64,000 nt of DNA from Micromonospora siamensis (GTDB lineage Bacteria > Actinomycetota > Actinomycetes > Mycobacteriales > Micromonosporaceae), in NCBI RefSeq assembly GCF_900090305.1, contig NZ_LT607751.1, forward strand, positions 5,022,001-5,086,000, given 5' to 3'. How positions within the stretch are numbered: position 1 is the stretch's first letter; each line of letters begins with the position of its first letter. The notes beneath the pieces were generated by a model. The model was not told the DNA's origin. It saw only the letters and a program-made list of their open reading frames with translations, and made no database searches. Of this stretch, positions 6,838-18,065 are shown piece by piece. The translations under genes and the position numbers were made by a program.

Positions 6838-8817
6838 ATGGACACACAGGTCGCCGACACGTTGCTGGGCTCGCTGATCGACGGGCGCTACCGCATTCGC
6901 GGTCGCGTCGCGCGTGGCGGCATGGCGACCGTGTACACCGCCACCGACGAGCGCCTGGAGCGCACCGTGGCGGTCAAGATCATTCACCCGACCCAGGCGC
7001 CCGAGCCGCCGTCCCGGTTGGCCGGGTTCGTGACCCGGTTCACCGACGAGGCCAAGACGATCGCCCGGCTGACCCACCCGAACGTGGTGGCCGTCTACGA
7101 CCAGGGCACCCACGGCGGGCTGCCGTACCTGGTCATGGAGTACGTCCGCGGCCGTACCCTGCGCGACGTGCTCGCCGAGCGGCGCCGGCTCAACCCGGAC
7201 GAGGCCCTGGCGATCACCGAGCAGATGCTCTCCGCGCTCGCCGCCGCGCACCGGGCCGGCCTGGTCCACCGCGACGTCAAGCCGGAGAACGTGCTGGTCG
7301 CCGAGGCGCCCACCGGCGGGCCGGCGAACCTGGTCGACAGCGTGGTCAAGGTCGCCGACTTCGGGCTGGCCCGGGCGGTGGAGGCCAGCGAGGAGAACGG
7401 CAACCAGCTGATGGCGACCGTCGCGTACGTGGCGCCGGAGCTGGTCACCGAGGGCCGGGCGGACGCGCGTACCGACGTCTACTCCGCCGGCATCGTCCTG
7501 TTCGAGATGCTCACCGGCCGGGTGCCGTACGACGGGGACCGGCCGGTGGACGTGGCCTGGCAGCACGTCGACAAGGACGTGCCGGCGCCGTCGACGCTGG
7601 TGCCGGGGCTGCCGCGCGGGCTCGACGACCTGGTGGCCCGGGCCACCCGACGGGACCCGGGGGCCCGGCCGGCCGACGCTGGCGCCCTGCTGGCCGAGGC
7701 GCAGGTCGTCCGGGAGGACCTCGGCAAGCCGGACAACACCCACACCGCGGTGCTGCGGCGGGTGACCGACGGGCCGCAGCCGGTGGCCGAGCCGACCATG
7801 GTGGTGGCCGCGGTGCAGCCGGCGCAGCGTCCGTCCTGGGCCCGGCTGCCCGAGACCCCGGCCGCCCAGCCGCACCGGAGGCGGGCGGCGAGCACGCCGA
7901 CCGACGACGCGGGTGGCCTCGCCGCGCTGCGGGGCCGGCTCGGCGGCGGGCAGGGGCGGCTCGGCATCGCCGCCGTCGTGGTGGTGTTCGGGCTGGTCGC
8001 GGCGCTCGCCGGCTGGTGGTTCGGGGTGGGCCGGTACACCGTCGCCCCGGAGCTGGTGAGCCTGAGCAAGACCGAGGCGGAGGCGCAGGCCGCCCGCGCC
8101 GGCTTCAACATCGACTACGGCGAGCCCCGGTACGACGAGAAGGCCCCCCGGGACCGGGTCGTCGGGCAGAGCCCGGCCTCCGCGGCCCGGATCGTCAAGG
8201 GCGGCACGATCACCCTGGTCCTCTCCCTCGGCCCGGAGCGTTTCCCCCTGCCCGACGTGGTCGGCAAGGACTACGAGCTGGCCGTGGGGGACCTGAAGAA
8301 CCTGAAGCTGGCGGTGGTCAAGGGCCCCGCCCGGTACGACGACAACCTGCCCAAGGGCGTGGTGGTGGGCACCAGCCCGAAGGCCGGCACCCAGGTCAAG
8401 CCGGGCACCCGGGTCACCGTGGTGGTGAGCCGGGGCCGGGCGCCGATCAGCGTGCCGCAGCTGGTGGGCAGGAACGTCAACGAGGCACGGGCGGCCCTGG
8501 GCCAGCTGGGCCTGGTGCCGGTGGAGACGTACAAGGACTCCGACAAGCCCAAGGACGAGATCCTCGGGCAGAGCCCGGCCGACGGCGCCGGGGTCGAGAA
8601 GGGCGCCCAGGTCAAGCTGGAGGTCAGCAAGGGCCCGGCCGCGGTGGTCGTGCCCCGGGTGGTCGACCTGCCCTGCCCGCAGGCGCAGCAGCAGTTGCAG
8701 GCGCAGGGCTTCCCGGTGAACGTGCAGTTCAACCCGAACGGCATCGTCCGGTTCCAGAACCCGGGCGAGAACGCGCAGGTCCCGCCGGGCACCCAGGTGA
8801 CCATCGGATGTCTGTGA
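6838..8817 (+). CDS. pknL: PknL-like serine/threonine protein kinase with four PASTA domains
   Basis: A 659-residue transmembrane kinase. Residues about 15-285 form the Hanks-type domain, with the glycine loop GRVARGGMATVY, catalytic lysine in VAVKII, HRDVKPENV, and DFGLA. A Pro/Ala-rich juxtamembrane linker precedes one membrane helix near residues 377-396 (IAAVVVVFGLVAALAGWW). Four extracellular PASTA repeats follow, each ending in a QSP or similar turn and a GTxVT-like strand. PASTA domains bind peptidoglycan fragments or lipid II, so the kinase probably senses the cell wall. Position next to the Rv2175c-like gene supports PknL orthology; M. tuberculosis PknL, as I recall, lacks PASTA domains, so this form is longer. 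The 3' end overlaps the endonuclease IV gene by 10 bases. Confidence 0.92.
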   Translation: MDTQVADTLLGSLIDGRYRIRGRVARGGMATVYTATDERLERTVAVKIIHPTQAPEPPSRLAGFVTRFTDEAKTIARLTHPNVVAVYDQGTHGGLPYLVMEYVRGRTLRDVLAERRRLNPDEALAITEQMLSALAAAHRAGLVHRDVKPENVLVAEAPTGGPANLVDSVVKVADFGLARAVEASEENGNQLMATVAYVAPELVTEGRADARTDVYSAGIVLFEMLTGRVPYDGDRPVDVAWQHVDKDVPAPSTLVPGLPRGLDDLVARATRRDPGARPADAGALLAEAQVVREDLGKPDNTHTAVLRRVTDGPQPVAEPTMVVAAVQPAQRPSWARLPETPAAQPHRRRAASTPTDDAGGLAALRGRLGGGQGRLGIAAVVVVFGLVAALAGWWFGVGRYTVAPELVSLSKTEAEAQAARAGFNIDYGEPRYDEKAPRDRVVGQSPASAARIVKGGTITLVLSLGPERFPLPDVVGKDYELAVGDLKNLKLAVVKGPARYDDNLPKGVVVGTSPKAGTQVKPGTRVTVVVSRGRAPISVPQLVGRNVNEARAALGQLGLVPVETYKDSDKPKDEILGQSPADGAGVEKGAQVKLEVSKGPAAVVVPRVVDLPCPQAQQQLQAQGFPVNVQFNPNGIVRFQNPGENAQVPPGTQVTIGCL

Positions 8818-9698
8818 CCACCACCGGTCCGGTCGTGTCGGTGGCCCGCCGGGCGGTCGGCTCGCACACGCCGACCTCTGGCGGCCTGGCCCGGGCGGCC
8901 CTGCCGTACCTCGACGCGGCCGGCTCCCGGGTGGTGCAGGTCTACGTCTCGAACTCGCGGGGCTGGGCGCTGCCGCCGGGCGATCCGGTGCAGGACGTGC
9001 TGTTCCGGGACGGCTGCGGCGAGCGCGGCGTACCGGTCTACATCCACGCCTCCCTGCTGGTGAACCTCGGCTCCCCCACCGGCAACACCGTGCAACGGTC
9101 GGCGGAGACGTTGGCGCACGCGCTGCGCCGGGGTACCGCGATCGGCGCGGCCGGGGTGGTGTTCCACGCCGGCAGCGCGGTGGACGCCGGGCACGCCGAG
9201 GCGGCGATGCGGCAGGTACGCGAGACGTTGCTGCCGCTGCTGGACGCCGCTGACGCGGCGGGCGGCCCGATGCTGCTGGTGGAGCCGAGCGCCGGTGGCG
9301 GCCGCTCGCTGGCCTCCCGGGTGGAGCAGCTGGGCCCCTACCTGGACGCGGTGGACCGGCACCCGATGCTGGGCGTCTGCTTCGACACGTGCCACGCCTG
9401 GGCCGCCGGGCACGACCTGGCCGCCGAGGGCGGGATGACCGAGACGCTGGACACCCTGGTGGCGACGGTCGGGCCGGGCCGGTTGAAGCTGGTGCACGCC
9501 AACGACTCGAAGGACCTGTGCGGCTCGACCCGGGACCGGCACGAGAACATCGGCAAGGGCGGCATCGGCGAGCCCGCCTTCGCGGAGCTGATGCGCCACC
9601 CCGCCACCGAAGGCATCCCGATCGTCGTGGAGACCCCCACGGAGAAGCACGAGGGCCACGCCACCGACATCGCCACCCTCAACCGCCTCCACCCCTGA
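8808..9698 (+). CDS. nfo: Endonuclease IV-type AP endonuclease (deoxyribonuclease IV)
   Basis: A 296-residue TIM-barrel metallo-endonuclease that cleaves DNA 5' of abasic sites in base excision repair. Zinc-ligand segments are visible: VVFHAG, LLVEPSAGG, GVCFDTCHAWAAGHD, VHANDSKDLCGSTRDRHENI and a terminal VVETP. Length is normal for Nfo. The ATG at 8808 lies inside the last codons of the kinase gene (10-base overlap), so translation is probably coupled; the only other start candidate nearby (GTG at 8814) would give almost the same protein. It is followed by the second copy of the GATC hairpin repeat. The link between a wall-sensing kinase and DNA repair appears to be positional only. Confidence 0.9.
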   Translation: MSVTTTGPVVSVARRAVGSHTPTSGGLARAALPYLDAAGSRVVQVYVSNSRGWALPPGDPVQDVLFRDGCGERGVPVYIHASLLVNLGSPTGNTVQRSAETLAHALRRGTAIGAAGVVFHAGSAVDAGHAEAAMRQVRETLLPLLDAADAAGGPMLLVEPSAGGGRSLASRVEQLGPYLDAVDRHPMLGVCFDTCHAWAAGHDLAAEGGMTETLDTLVATVGPGRLKLVHANDSKDLCGSTRDRHENIGKGGIGEPAFAELMRHPATEGIPIVVETPTEKHEGHATDIATLNRLHP

Positions 9699-9724
9699 CC
9701 AACCCCCCACCCCCGCCCTGCGGC

Positions 9725-9785
9725 GTTGATCATGAAGTTTGCGGCAGCAAAAGAGATCATCCACACCGCCAACTTCATGATCAAC
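9725..9785. repeat. Hairpin repeat, copy B, between convergent genes
   Basis: GTTGATCATGAAGTT at 9725-9739 pairs perfectly with AACTTCATGATCAAC at 9771-9785, with 4 more pairs after one mismatch. The outer arms are identical to copy A at 6217-6275 while the loop differs. It lies between convergent nfo and threonine aldolase genes and could terminate both. Confidence 0.85.
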
Positions 9786-9818
9786 GCGTCGGTCGAGGGG
9801 CCGGGGGCCGGTGGGGGG

Positions 9819-10847
9819 TTAGGCGCGGAGGGTGTGGGTGAGGGACTCGGTGGCGCGGGTGATCGCGTCGTCGGTGAGGTCCAGGTGGGTGACCAGGCGG
9901 GCGGTACGCGGGCCGAGCACCGAGACCAGGACGCCCTCGGCGCGGGCGGCCGCCGCGAACTGCTTCGCGTCGAGCGGGTGCTTGGTCAGGTCGAGCGGGA
10001 CGATGTTCGTCCGGACCGGACCGGCGAGCACCCCGAACGGGGCGACCGCCTCGGCCAGCCGGGCCGCCCTGGCGTGATCCTCGGCGAGCCGCTCGACGTG
10101 GTGGGCGAGGGCGTACCGGCCGGCGGCGGCGAGCACGCCGACCTGCCGCATCCCGCCGCCCATCCGCTTGCGAACGAACCGGGCCCGGGCGACCTTCTCC
10201 GCGCTGCCGACCACGAGGGAGCCGATCGGTGCGCCGAGGCCCTTGGAGAGGCAGACCGACAGGGTGTCGAAGAGTCGGCCGTACTCGTGCAGCGGCACCC
10301 CGTCGGCGACGTGCGCGTGCCAGATCCGCGCGCCGTCGCAGTGCAGGGCCAGCCCGTGCTCGTCGGCGACCTCCCGCAGCCGGCGCAGGGTCGGCAGCGG
10401 GATCACCCCGCCGCCGCCGCGGTTGTGGGTCTGCTCCACGGCGATCGCCCGGGTCGGCACCGCGAAGTAGCCGTCCGGGCGGACCATCGCCGCCACCAGG
10501 TCCGGGTCCACCTCCGCGCCGACGGCCGGCCAGGTCCGCGAGGAGATCCCGCCGTACGCGGCCGCCGCGCCGATCTCGTACGTGACCACGTGCGCGTCGG
10601 CGTCGCAGAGCAGCTCGTCGCCGACGGGCACCACCAGCTGGAGGGCGATCTGGTTGGCCATCGAGCCGGTCGGGGCGAACAGCGCCGCCTCGTGGCCGAA
10701 GAGCGTGGCGACCTCGGCCTCCAGCGCGGCGACCGTCGGGTCCTCCCCGTAGACGTCGTCACCCACCTCGGCGGTGGCCATCGCCTCCCGCATGCCGGCG
10801 GTGGGCCGGGTCACGGTGTCCGAGCGGAGATCGATCAGGTCAGCCAC
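9819..10847 (-). CDS. ltaE: Low-specificity L-threonine aldolase (PLP-dependent)
   Basis: A 342-residue fold-type I PLP enzyme that cleaves threonine or allo-threonine to glycine and acetaldehyde. The N-terminus has DLRSDTVTRPT and VGDDVYGEDPT, characteristic of the family. The PLP lysine lies in SVCLSKGLGAPIGS, and the cofactor-binding aspartate in LHCDGARIWHAH. Start choice: GTG at 10847 is preceded by GAAGGGA at suitable spacing; an alternative ATG at 10910 would add 21 unrelated residues and overlap the DAHP synthase stop region. It lies downstream of DAHP synthase on the same strand, with 55 bases between, and may be cotranscribed. Related beta-eliminating lyases cannot be ruled out, but the motifs favour threonine aldolase. 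Confidence 0.88.
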   Translation of the reverse strand: MADLIDLRSDTVTRPTAGMREAMATAEVGDDVYGEDPTVAALEAEVATLFGHEAALFAPTGSMANQIALQLVVPVGDELLCDADAHVVTYEIGAAAAYGGISSRTWPAVGAEVDPDLVAAMVRPDGYFAVPTRAIAVEQTHNRGGGGVIPLPTLRRLREVADEHGLALHCDGARIWHAHVADGVPLHEYGRLFDTLSVCLSKGLGAPIGSLVVGSAEKVARARFVRKRMGGGMRQVGVLAAAGRYALAHHVERLAEDHARAARLAEAVAPFGVLAGPVRTNIVPLDLTKHPLDAKQFAAAARAEGVLVSVLGPRTARLVTHLDLTDDAITRATESLTHTLRA

Positions 10848-10902
10848 AGGATTCCCTTCGGCCGCCGACTGCGGGGCTCGCAGAACCGGCTCACTCCTCG
10901 CG

Positions 10903-12446
<1,544 letters not shown>

Positions 12447-12456
12447 GGGAGGAACG

Positions 12457-13365
12457 ATGGATCGCCGACGTTGGATACCGGCCGTCGCCGCGGTCGGCGT
12501 GGCGCCCGCGCTGCTCAGTCTCGCCCTGGTCGGGCGGGCCGGGGCGCACGGCTCCATGCAGTCCCCGGTCAGCCGCACCTACGCCTGCTTCCTGGAGGGC
12601 CCCGAGTCGCCCGACTCGGACGCCTGCCGCGCCGCCGTGGCGGCCGGCGGCACCCAGGCGCTCTACGACTGGAACGAGATCAACATCGCCGACGCCGCCG
12701 GTCGGCACCGGCAGCTCATCCCCGACGGCCGGCTGTGCAGCGCCAACCGGGACAAGTACCGCGGCTTCGACCTGGCCCGCGCCGACTGGCCGGCCACCGC
12801 GCTCCCCTCGGGCGGCACCTGGACCTTCGCCTACCGGGCCACCGCGCCGCACCGGGGCACCTTCGAGCTGTACGTCACCCGGGACGGCTACTCCCCCACC
12901 CGGCCACTGACCTGGGCCGACCTGGAGCTGCTCCACACCGCCACCGACCCGGCGCTCACCGACGGGGCGTACCGGATGACGGCCCGGCTGCCGCAGCGCA
13001 CCGGCCGGCACCTGATCTACTCCATCTGGCAGCGCTCGGACAGCCCGGAAGCCTTCTACACCTGCTCCGACGTGACGTTCGGCGGCACACCCACCACCTC
13101 CCCGTCCCCGACGCCGACCACCACCGCCTCCCCCGGCCCGTCCCCGACCCCGACCGGCACCCCGTCGCCGACCCCCACGACCCCCGCCCCGTCGCCGACC
13201 CCGACCGGCCCGTCGCCGACCGCGCCGGCCTGGCAGCCGAACACCGGGTACGCGCTGGGCGCCCTGGTCAGCTACGCCGGCCGGACCTGGCAGTGCCGCC
13301 AGGCACACACCTCGCTGGTCGGCTGGGAACCCCCCAACGTCCCCGCCCTCTGGCTCGCCCGCTGA
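12457..13365 (+). CDS. Secreted AA10 lytic polysaccharide monooxygenase with CBM5/12 domain
   Basis: A 302-residue secreted copper enzyme that oxidatively cleaves crystalline chitin (or cellulose). Residues 1-30 form a signal peptide ending GRAGA; cleavage leaves His31 as N-terminus (HGSMQSPVSRTYAC), the first ligand of the copper histidine brace. The second histidine is in TAPHRGTFELYV, and the axial aromatic residue lies in EAFYTCSDVTF. A Pro/Thr/Ser linker of about 45 residues joins the catalytic domain to a C-terminal carbohydrate-binding module (about 257-302, PAWQPNTGYALGALVSYAG and GRTWQCRQAHTS), a CBM5/12-type chitin binder. ATG at 12457 has GGGAGG 5 bases upstream. Close to an AraC regulator and a GH18 chitinase, so chitin is the likely substrate. 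Confidence 0.92.
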   Translation: MDRRRWIPAVAAVGVAPALLSLALVGRAGAHGSMQSPVSRTYACFLEGPESPDSDACRAAVAAGGTQALYDWNEINIADAAGRHRQLIPDGRLCSANRDKYRGFDLARADWPATALPSGGTWTFAYRATAPHRGTFELYVTRDGYSPTRPLTWADLELLHTATDPALTDGAYRMTARLPQRTGRHLIYSIWQRSDSPEAFYTCSDVTFGGTPTTSPSPTPTTTASPGPSPTPTGTPSPTPTTPAPSPTPTGPSPTAPAWQPNTGYALGALVSYAGRTWQCRQAHTSLVGWEPPNVPALWLAR

Positions 13366-13421
13366 CCCCGCCTCCCTTCCCCCACCCCGCCGCCCATGCC
13401 CGAGATCCCGTCGACTCCCCT

Positions 13422-13459
13422 GAAGGTGCCGCCTCGCCCCGACGGGAGGCAGCATCTTC
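13422..13459 (+). terminator. Imperfect hairpin downstream of the AA10 gene
   Basis: GAAGGTGCCGCCT pairs with AGGCAGCATCTTC (one G-U pair, one mismatch) around a 12-base loop, 56 bases after the stop codon. No U-tract follows, as is usual at this GC content. The rest of 13366-13628 shows no gene. Confidence 0.45.
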
Positions 13460-13628
13460 CGGGAGCTTGCCTCCCCCAACCGGGCGCAGGGGCCCGGCTC
13501 CGGCGCGGGCCCCGTCGGCCACCGGGGGTGCGCGAGCACCAGTCGCTGCGGCGGGGCGGCGGCTGGCTAGTCTGCCGTGGACGGTGGGCGCCGGGCCCGC
13601 CGCCAGGAGGTGACGGGTCATCCTTGCC

Positions 13629-14603
13629 GTGGCGTCGGTCGACACCGGGTGGCTGCCCGCTGCCGAACGGTTCGACTTCTGGCAGGACCTGGTCGCCCGC
13701 GAGTCGGGGCCGGCCCGGATCACCAGCGAGCACGCCGACGACTTCGCCGCCTCGGCACGCGCGGTCGACCTCGGGGTGGTCCGGCTGGGCGCCTGGCACT
13801 ACCCCTCGCTCACCCTGACGCGTACGCCGAGGATGATCCGCAGCTCGGATCCGGAGCTGTACCAGCTCGCCCTGCCGCTGTCCGGGCACGGCGTCATGTC
13901 GCAGGAACGGCGGGCCGGCCCGCTCGGTCCCGCCGGCTTCGCCCTCATCGACACCGTCCGGCCGCACGGCTCCACGCACCGGCCCGACGGTGGCGAGCGG
14001 GCACCGGTGCACACCGTCACCGCGCTGGTCCCGCACGACGCGCTGCCGCCGCCCGCGCGGCGGATGGACGCGCTGCTGGCCGCCGCCATCCCAGCCGACA
14101 CCGGGATGGCGGTGCTGCTGGCCACCTTCCTGCGGCAGGTCGTCGAGCACCCGGAGCAGTACGCCGCCTCCGACGCCGCGCGGCTCGACCGCATCGCGCT
14201 GGACCTGATCGCCGGAACGCTGGCCCACCGGCTGGACGTGGAGGGTGAGCTGCCGGCAGAGGTCCGGATCACCGGGCTGCGCAGCCGGGTGGAGGCGTTC
14301 GTCCGGCGACACCTGGCCGATCCGGAGCTGACCCCGACCACCGTGGCGGCGGCCCACCACCTGTCGGTGCGGTCCCTGCACCGGCTCTTCGCGGGCACCG
14401 GCACGACCGTCGCCGCCCTGATCCGCACCGGCCGGCTGGAACGCTGCCACCGCGACCTGACCGACCCGCGGCTCGCCCATCTCCCGGTGCACCGGATCGG
14501 CGCGCGCTGGGGCCTGCGCGACCCCGCCCACTTCAGCCGGGCGTTTCGGACGGCGTACGGGATCTCGCCGCGGGAGCACCGCGAACGGGCCCTGCGGGGG
14601 TGA
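13629..14603 (+). CDS. AraC-family transcriptional regulator
   Basis: A 324-residue regulator. The N-terminal half (about 10-180) resembles the AraC ligand-binding-like domain found in NitR/FeaR-type proteins (RFDFWQDLVARE near the start). The C-terminal 100 residues carry the double helix-turn-helix: PTTVAAAHHLSVRSLHRLFAG for the first, then RIGARWGLRDPAHFSRAFR and YGISPREHRE for the second. It lies between the AA10 monooxygenase and the GH18 chitinase and may regulate them, although no binding site is proved. The start is unusual: the annotated GTG at 13629 is 18 bases after AGGAGG (13605-13610), while an in-frame ATC at 13620 sits at the ideal 9-base spacing. Translation may begin there. 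Confidence 0.85.
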   Translation: MASVDTGWLPAAERFDFWQDLVARESGPARITSEHADDFAASARAVDLGVVRLGAWHYPSLTLTRTPRMIRSSDPELYQLALPLSGHGVMSQERRAGPLGPAGFALIDTVRPHGSTHRPDGGERAPVHTVTALVPHDALPPPARRMDALLAAAIPADTGMAVLLATFLRQVVEHPEQYAASDAARLDRIALDLIAGTLAHRLDVEGELPAEVRITGLRSRVEAFVRRHLADPELTPTTVAAAHHLSVRSLHRLFAGTGTTVAALIRTGRLERCHRDLTDPRLAHLPVHRIGARWGLRDPAHFSRAFRTAYGISPREHRERALRG

Positions 14604-14614
14604 CCGGGCACGCG

Positions 14615-14646
14615 GACGGGGAGGGGCCGGTCGGCCCCTCCCCGTC
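14615..14646. terminator. Bidirectional hairpin between AraC regulator and chitinase
   Basis: A perfect 14-bp stem (GACGGGGAGGGGCC with its complement at 14633-14646) and a GGTC loop lie between two convergent genes. It should terminate both transcripts. Confidence 0.75.
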
Positions 14647-14673
14647 GGGTGGGATGGTGCGTCGGCGCTCGGC

Positions 14674-16305
<1,632 letters not shown>

Positions 16306-16314
16306 GGCGCCTCC

Positions 16315-16336
16315 CCTAACTGTTAGGAAACTTTCC
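16315..16336. promoter_or_regulatory. Two overlapping palindromes upstream of the chitinase gene
   Basis: CCTAACTGTTAGG (16315-16327) and GGAAACTTTCC (16326-16336) are odd-centred perfect palindromes that overlap by two bases, immediately before the chitinase ribosome binding site. Position and symmetry suggest a repressor operator. I infer control by carbon source from similar motifs near secreted hydrolases in related genomes, from memory. Confidence 0.5.
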
Positions 16337-16457
16337 AAAATGGTTGCTGAGACGCTACTCACGCCGTCACGACTTCGTCAAGATGTGCATGCATCGATTT
16401 CTTCGGTCCCGGCGGACGGGTCCGGACGGTCACCGCCGCCGCCCCACCTCGGGCGCG

Positions 16458-16463
16458 TAGCCT
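16458..16463 (+). promoter_or_regulatory. -10 element of a leaderless glutathione peroxidase promoter
   Basis: TAGCCT, 6 bases, then the ATG at 16470; no Shine-Dalgarno sequence is present. Confidence 0.5.
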
Positions 16464-16469
16464 CGGCCC

Positions 16470-16958
16470 ATGACCGTCTTCGACATCGAGATCGGGGCCC
16501 TCGCCGGTGGCCCCGCCGACCTCGGGCAGTACCGCGGCCGGGCCCTGCTGGTGGTCAACGTCGCCTCGCGCTGCGGCCTCACCCCGCAGTACGCCGGCCT
16601 CCAGACCCTCGCCGACTCCTACGCCGACCCTGGCCTCACCGTGCTGGGCGTGCCGTGCAACCAGTTCGCCGGCCAGGAGCCCGGCACGGCCGCCGAGATC
16701 TCCGAGTTCTGCGAGGTCAACTACGGGGTGACCTTCCCGCTGACGGAGAAGGTCGACGTCAACGGCCCCGATCGGCACCCGCTCTACGCCGCGCTGGTCG
16801 GCACCCCGGACGCCGAGGGCCACACCGGCGACGTGCGGTGGAACTTCGAGAAGTTCCTGGTCGCCCCGGACGGCACGGTCGCCGCCCGGTTCGCCCCCAC
16901 CGTCACGCCCGACTCGCCGGAGCTGCGCGCCGCCGTCGACAAGGTCCTGCCGACCTGA
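16470..16958 (+). CDS. Glutathione peroxidase-family thiol peroxidase
   Basis: A 162-residue thioredoxin-fold peroxidase that reduces peroxides. The peroxidatic cysteine is in VVNVASRCGLTPQYAGLQ (cysteine form, not selenocysteine), a second conserved cysteine is in GVPCNQFAGQEPG, and the catalytic tryptophan is in VRWNFEKFLV. In bacteria without glutathione such enzymes usually take electrons from thioredoxin or another thiol; actinobacteria use mycothiol and thioredoxin, so the name describes the family, not the reductant. ATG at 16470 fits a leaderless transcript. It is convergent with the SGNH hydrolase and separated from it by a strong hairpin. Confidence 0.92.
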   Translation: MTVFDIEIGALAGGPADLGQYRGRALLVVNVASRCGLTPQYAGLQTLADSYADPGLTVLGVPCNQFAGQEPGTAAEISEFCEVNYGVTFPLTEKVDVNGPDRHPLYAALVGTPDAEGHTGDVRWNFEKFLVAPDGTVAARFAPTVTPDSPELRAAVDKVLPT

Positions 16959-16978
16959 CCCGTCGGCGGACACGCAAC

Positions 16979-17006
16979 GGGCCCGGGGCGCTCACGCCCC
17001 GGGCCC
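16979..17006. terminator. Bidirectional hairpin between glutathione peroxidase and SGNH hydrolase
   Basis: A perfect 12-bp stem (GGGCCCGGGGCG/CGCCCCGGGCCC) with a CTCA loop lies 20 bases after the peroxidase stop and 53 bases after the convergent hydrolase stop. Confidence 0.8.
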
Positions 17007-17059
17007 GAGTTCGATCACCGGTCGACGGCCGCGCCGACGGGACCGTCTCGACCGCCGGA

Positions 17060-17863
17060 TCAGCCGGCGGTGTTGCGGAAGACCGGGTAGTAGCCGCCGG
17101 ACTGGCCGGCCGCCGTCGGGTGGTACGAGATGCCGATGTTGGTGTAGTTCAACGCGTGCAGCCACTTGTCGCCGTAGCTGCAGAGCTGGTGACCGACGAA
17201 GATCGACCGGACGTCGGCGAACGTGAAGCCCGCGTTGCCGGCGGCGGTGCGGATGATGTCGTCGACCAGGTTGATGCCCTCGTTGATCTTCGCGCGGGAG
17301 GTCGCGCTCAACCCGACGCAGAGCGTGCCGAGCTGGTAGAAGACGGGGTAGCCGACCACCACCACCCGGGCCGACGGGGCCCGGCCGCGGATTCCGTTGT
17401 AGACGTTGGCCAGCAGGCCGGGCAGTTGACTGCGGGCCTTGTCCTCGGCGGCCTGCACCGCGGCGACGCACTGCGACTCGCTGTAGAGCACGCAGGTGGT
17501 CATGATGTTCGAGAAGCCGACGTCGTTGCCGCCGACGGTCACGCTGACCAGGGTGGTGGCCGAGCTGAGCGCGCCGAGCTGGCTGTTGATCACGTCCGTG
17601 GTGCGCGCCCCGGAGCAGGCCACCGAGCGGTAGGAGGCCGGTCTGACGTTGGCGTTGTAGAGCGCCGGGTAGGCGTTGGTGCTGCGCTGGCACGAGCCGC
17701 TCTCGGTGGTGTAGCTGCCGGCGCCGACGCCGGAGGCGTACGAGTCGCCGAGGGCGACGTACTGGTCGGTGGGGGCGGCCAGGGCGGGGGTGGCCAGGGC
17801 GAACACGGCAGTCAGGGATGTCGCCGCGCTCAGGGCGAGGGTCACGAGACGGGATCTCCGCAC
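17060..17863 (-). CDS. Secreted SGNH/GDSL-family lipase or esterase
   Basis: A 267-residue secreted hydrolase with a signal peptide (about 1-29, ending PALA-AP). Block I is YVALGDSYASGVGAG with the nucleophile serine, the block III asparagine is in VTVGGNDVGF, and the C-terminal histidine is in ISYHPTAAGQ. Six cysteines in the mature protein can form the three disulfides seen in Streptomyces secreted SGNH esterases. Such enzymes hydrolyse esters of lipids or plant polymers outside the cell. The start used is the ATG at 17863, which begins an ordinary signal peptide (MRRSRLVTLALSAATS). Upstream lies an AT-rich stretch with a 12-base palindrome. It is divergent from the F420-reductase-like gene. 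Confidence 0.92.
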   Translation of the reverse strand: MRRSRLVTLALSAATSLTAVFALATPALAAPTDQYVALGDSYASGVGAGSYTTESGSCQRSTNAYPALYNANVRPASYRSVACSGARTTDVINSQLGALSSATTLVSVTVGGNDVGFSNIMTTCVLYSESQCVAAVQAAEDKARSQLPGLLANVYNGIRGRAPSARVVVVGYPVFYQLGTLCVGLSATSRAKINEGINLVDDIIRTAAGNAGFTFADVRSIFVGHQLCSYGDKWLHALNYTNIGISYHPTAAGQSGGYYPVFRNTAG

Positions 17864-17898
17864 GTCGCACTCCAGGGGGTGGGAAGTGGTGGTGGGAG

Positions 17899-17910
17899 AT
17901 TGATATCAAT
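17899..17910. promoter_or_regulatory. Palindrome ATTGATATCAAT upstream of the SGNH hydrolase
   Basis: A perfect 12-base palindrome, strikingly AT-rich in this genome, 36 bases before the hydrolase start and inside the divergent intergenic region. It could bind a LacI- or GntR-type regulator, but the regulator is unknown. The remaining stretch to 18065 is AT-rich and probably contains both promoters. Confidence 0.35.
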
Positions 17911-18065
17911 AAGATCGTACGCGGCGGTAGCTCGGTGATTGCCGACAGCCGTCCATAAAGATCATTGACTACAAATCATTGCCAAACTGTTTCCGGGGCT
18001 TGAAATTTTCCTGCGACGCACCGGGACTCGGAATGCCGCCGGGCCGGACCGGGTTGGCCACGGAC

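Noticed and set aside
13081..13225. Repeated CCGACCCCGACC-like units
   Set aside because: These code for the Thr/Pro/Ser linker of the AA10 monooxygenase.
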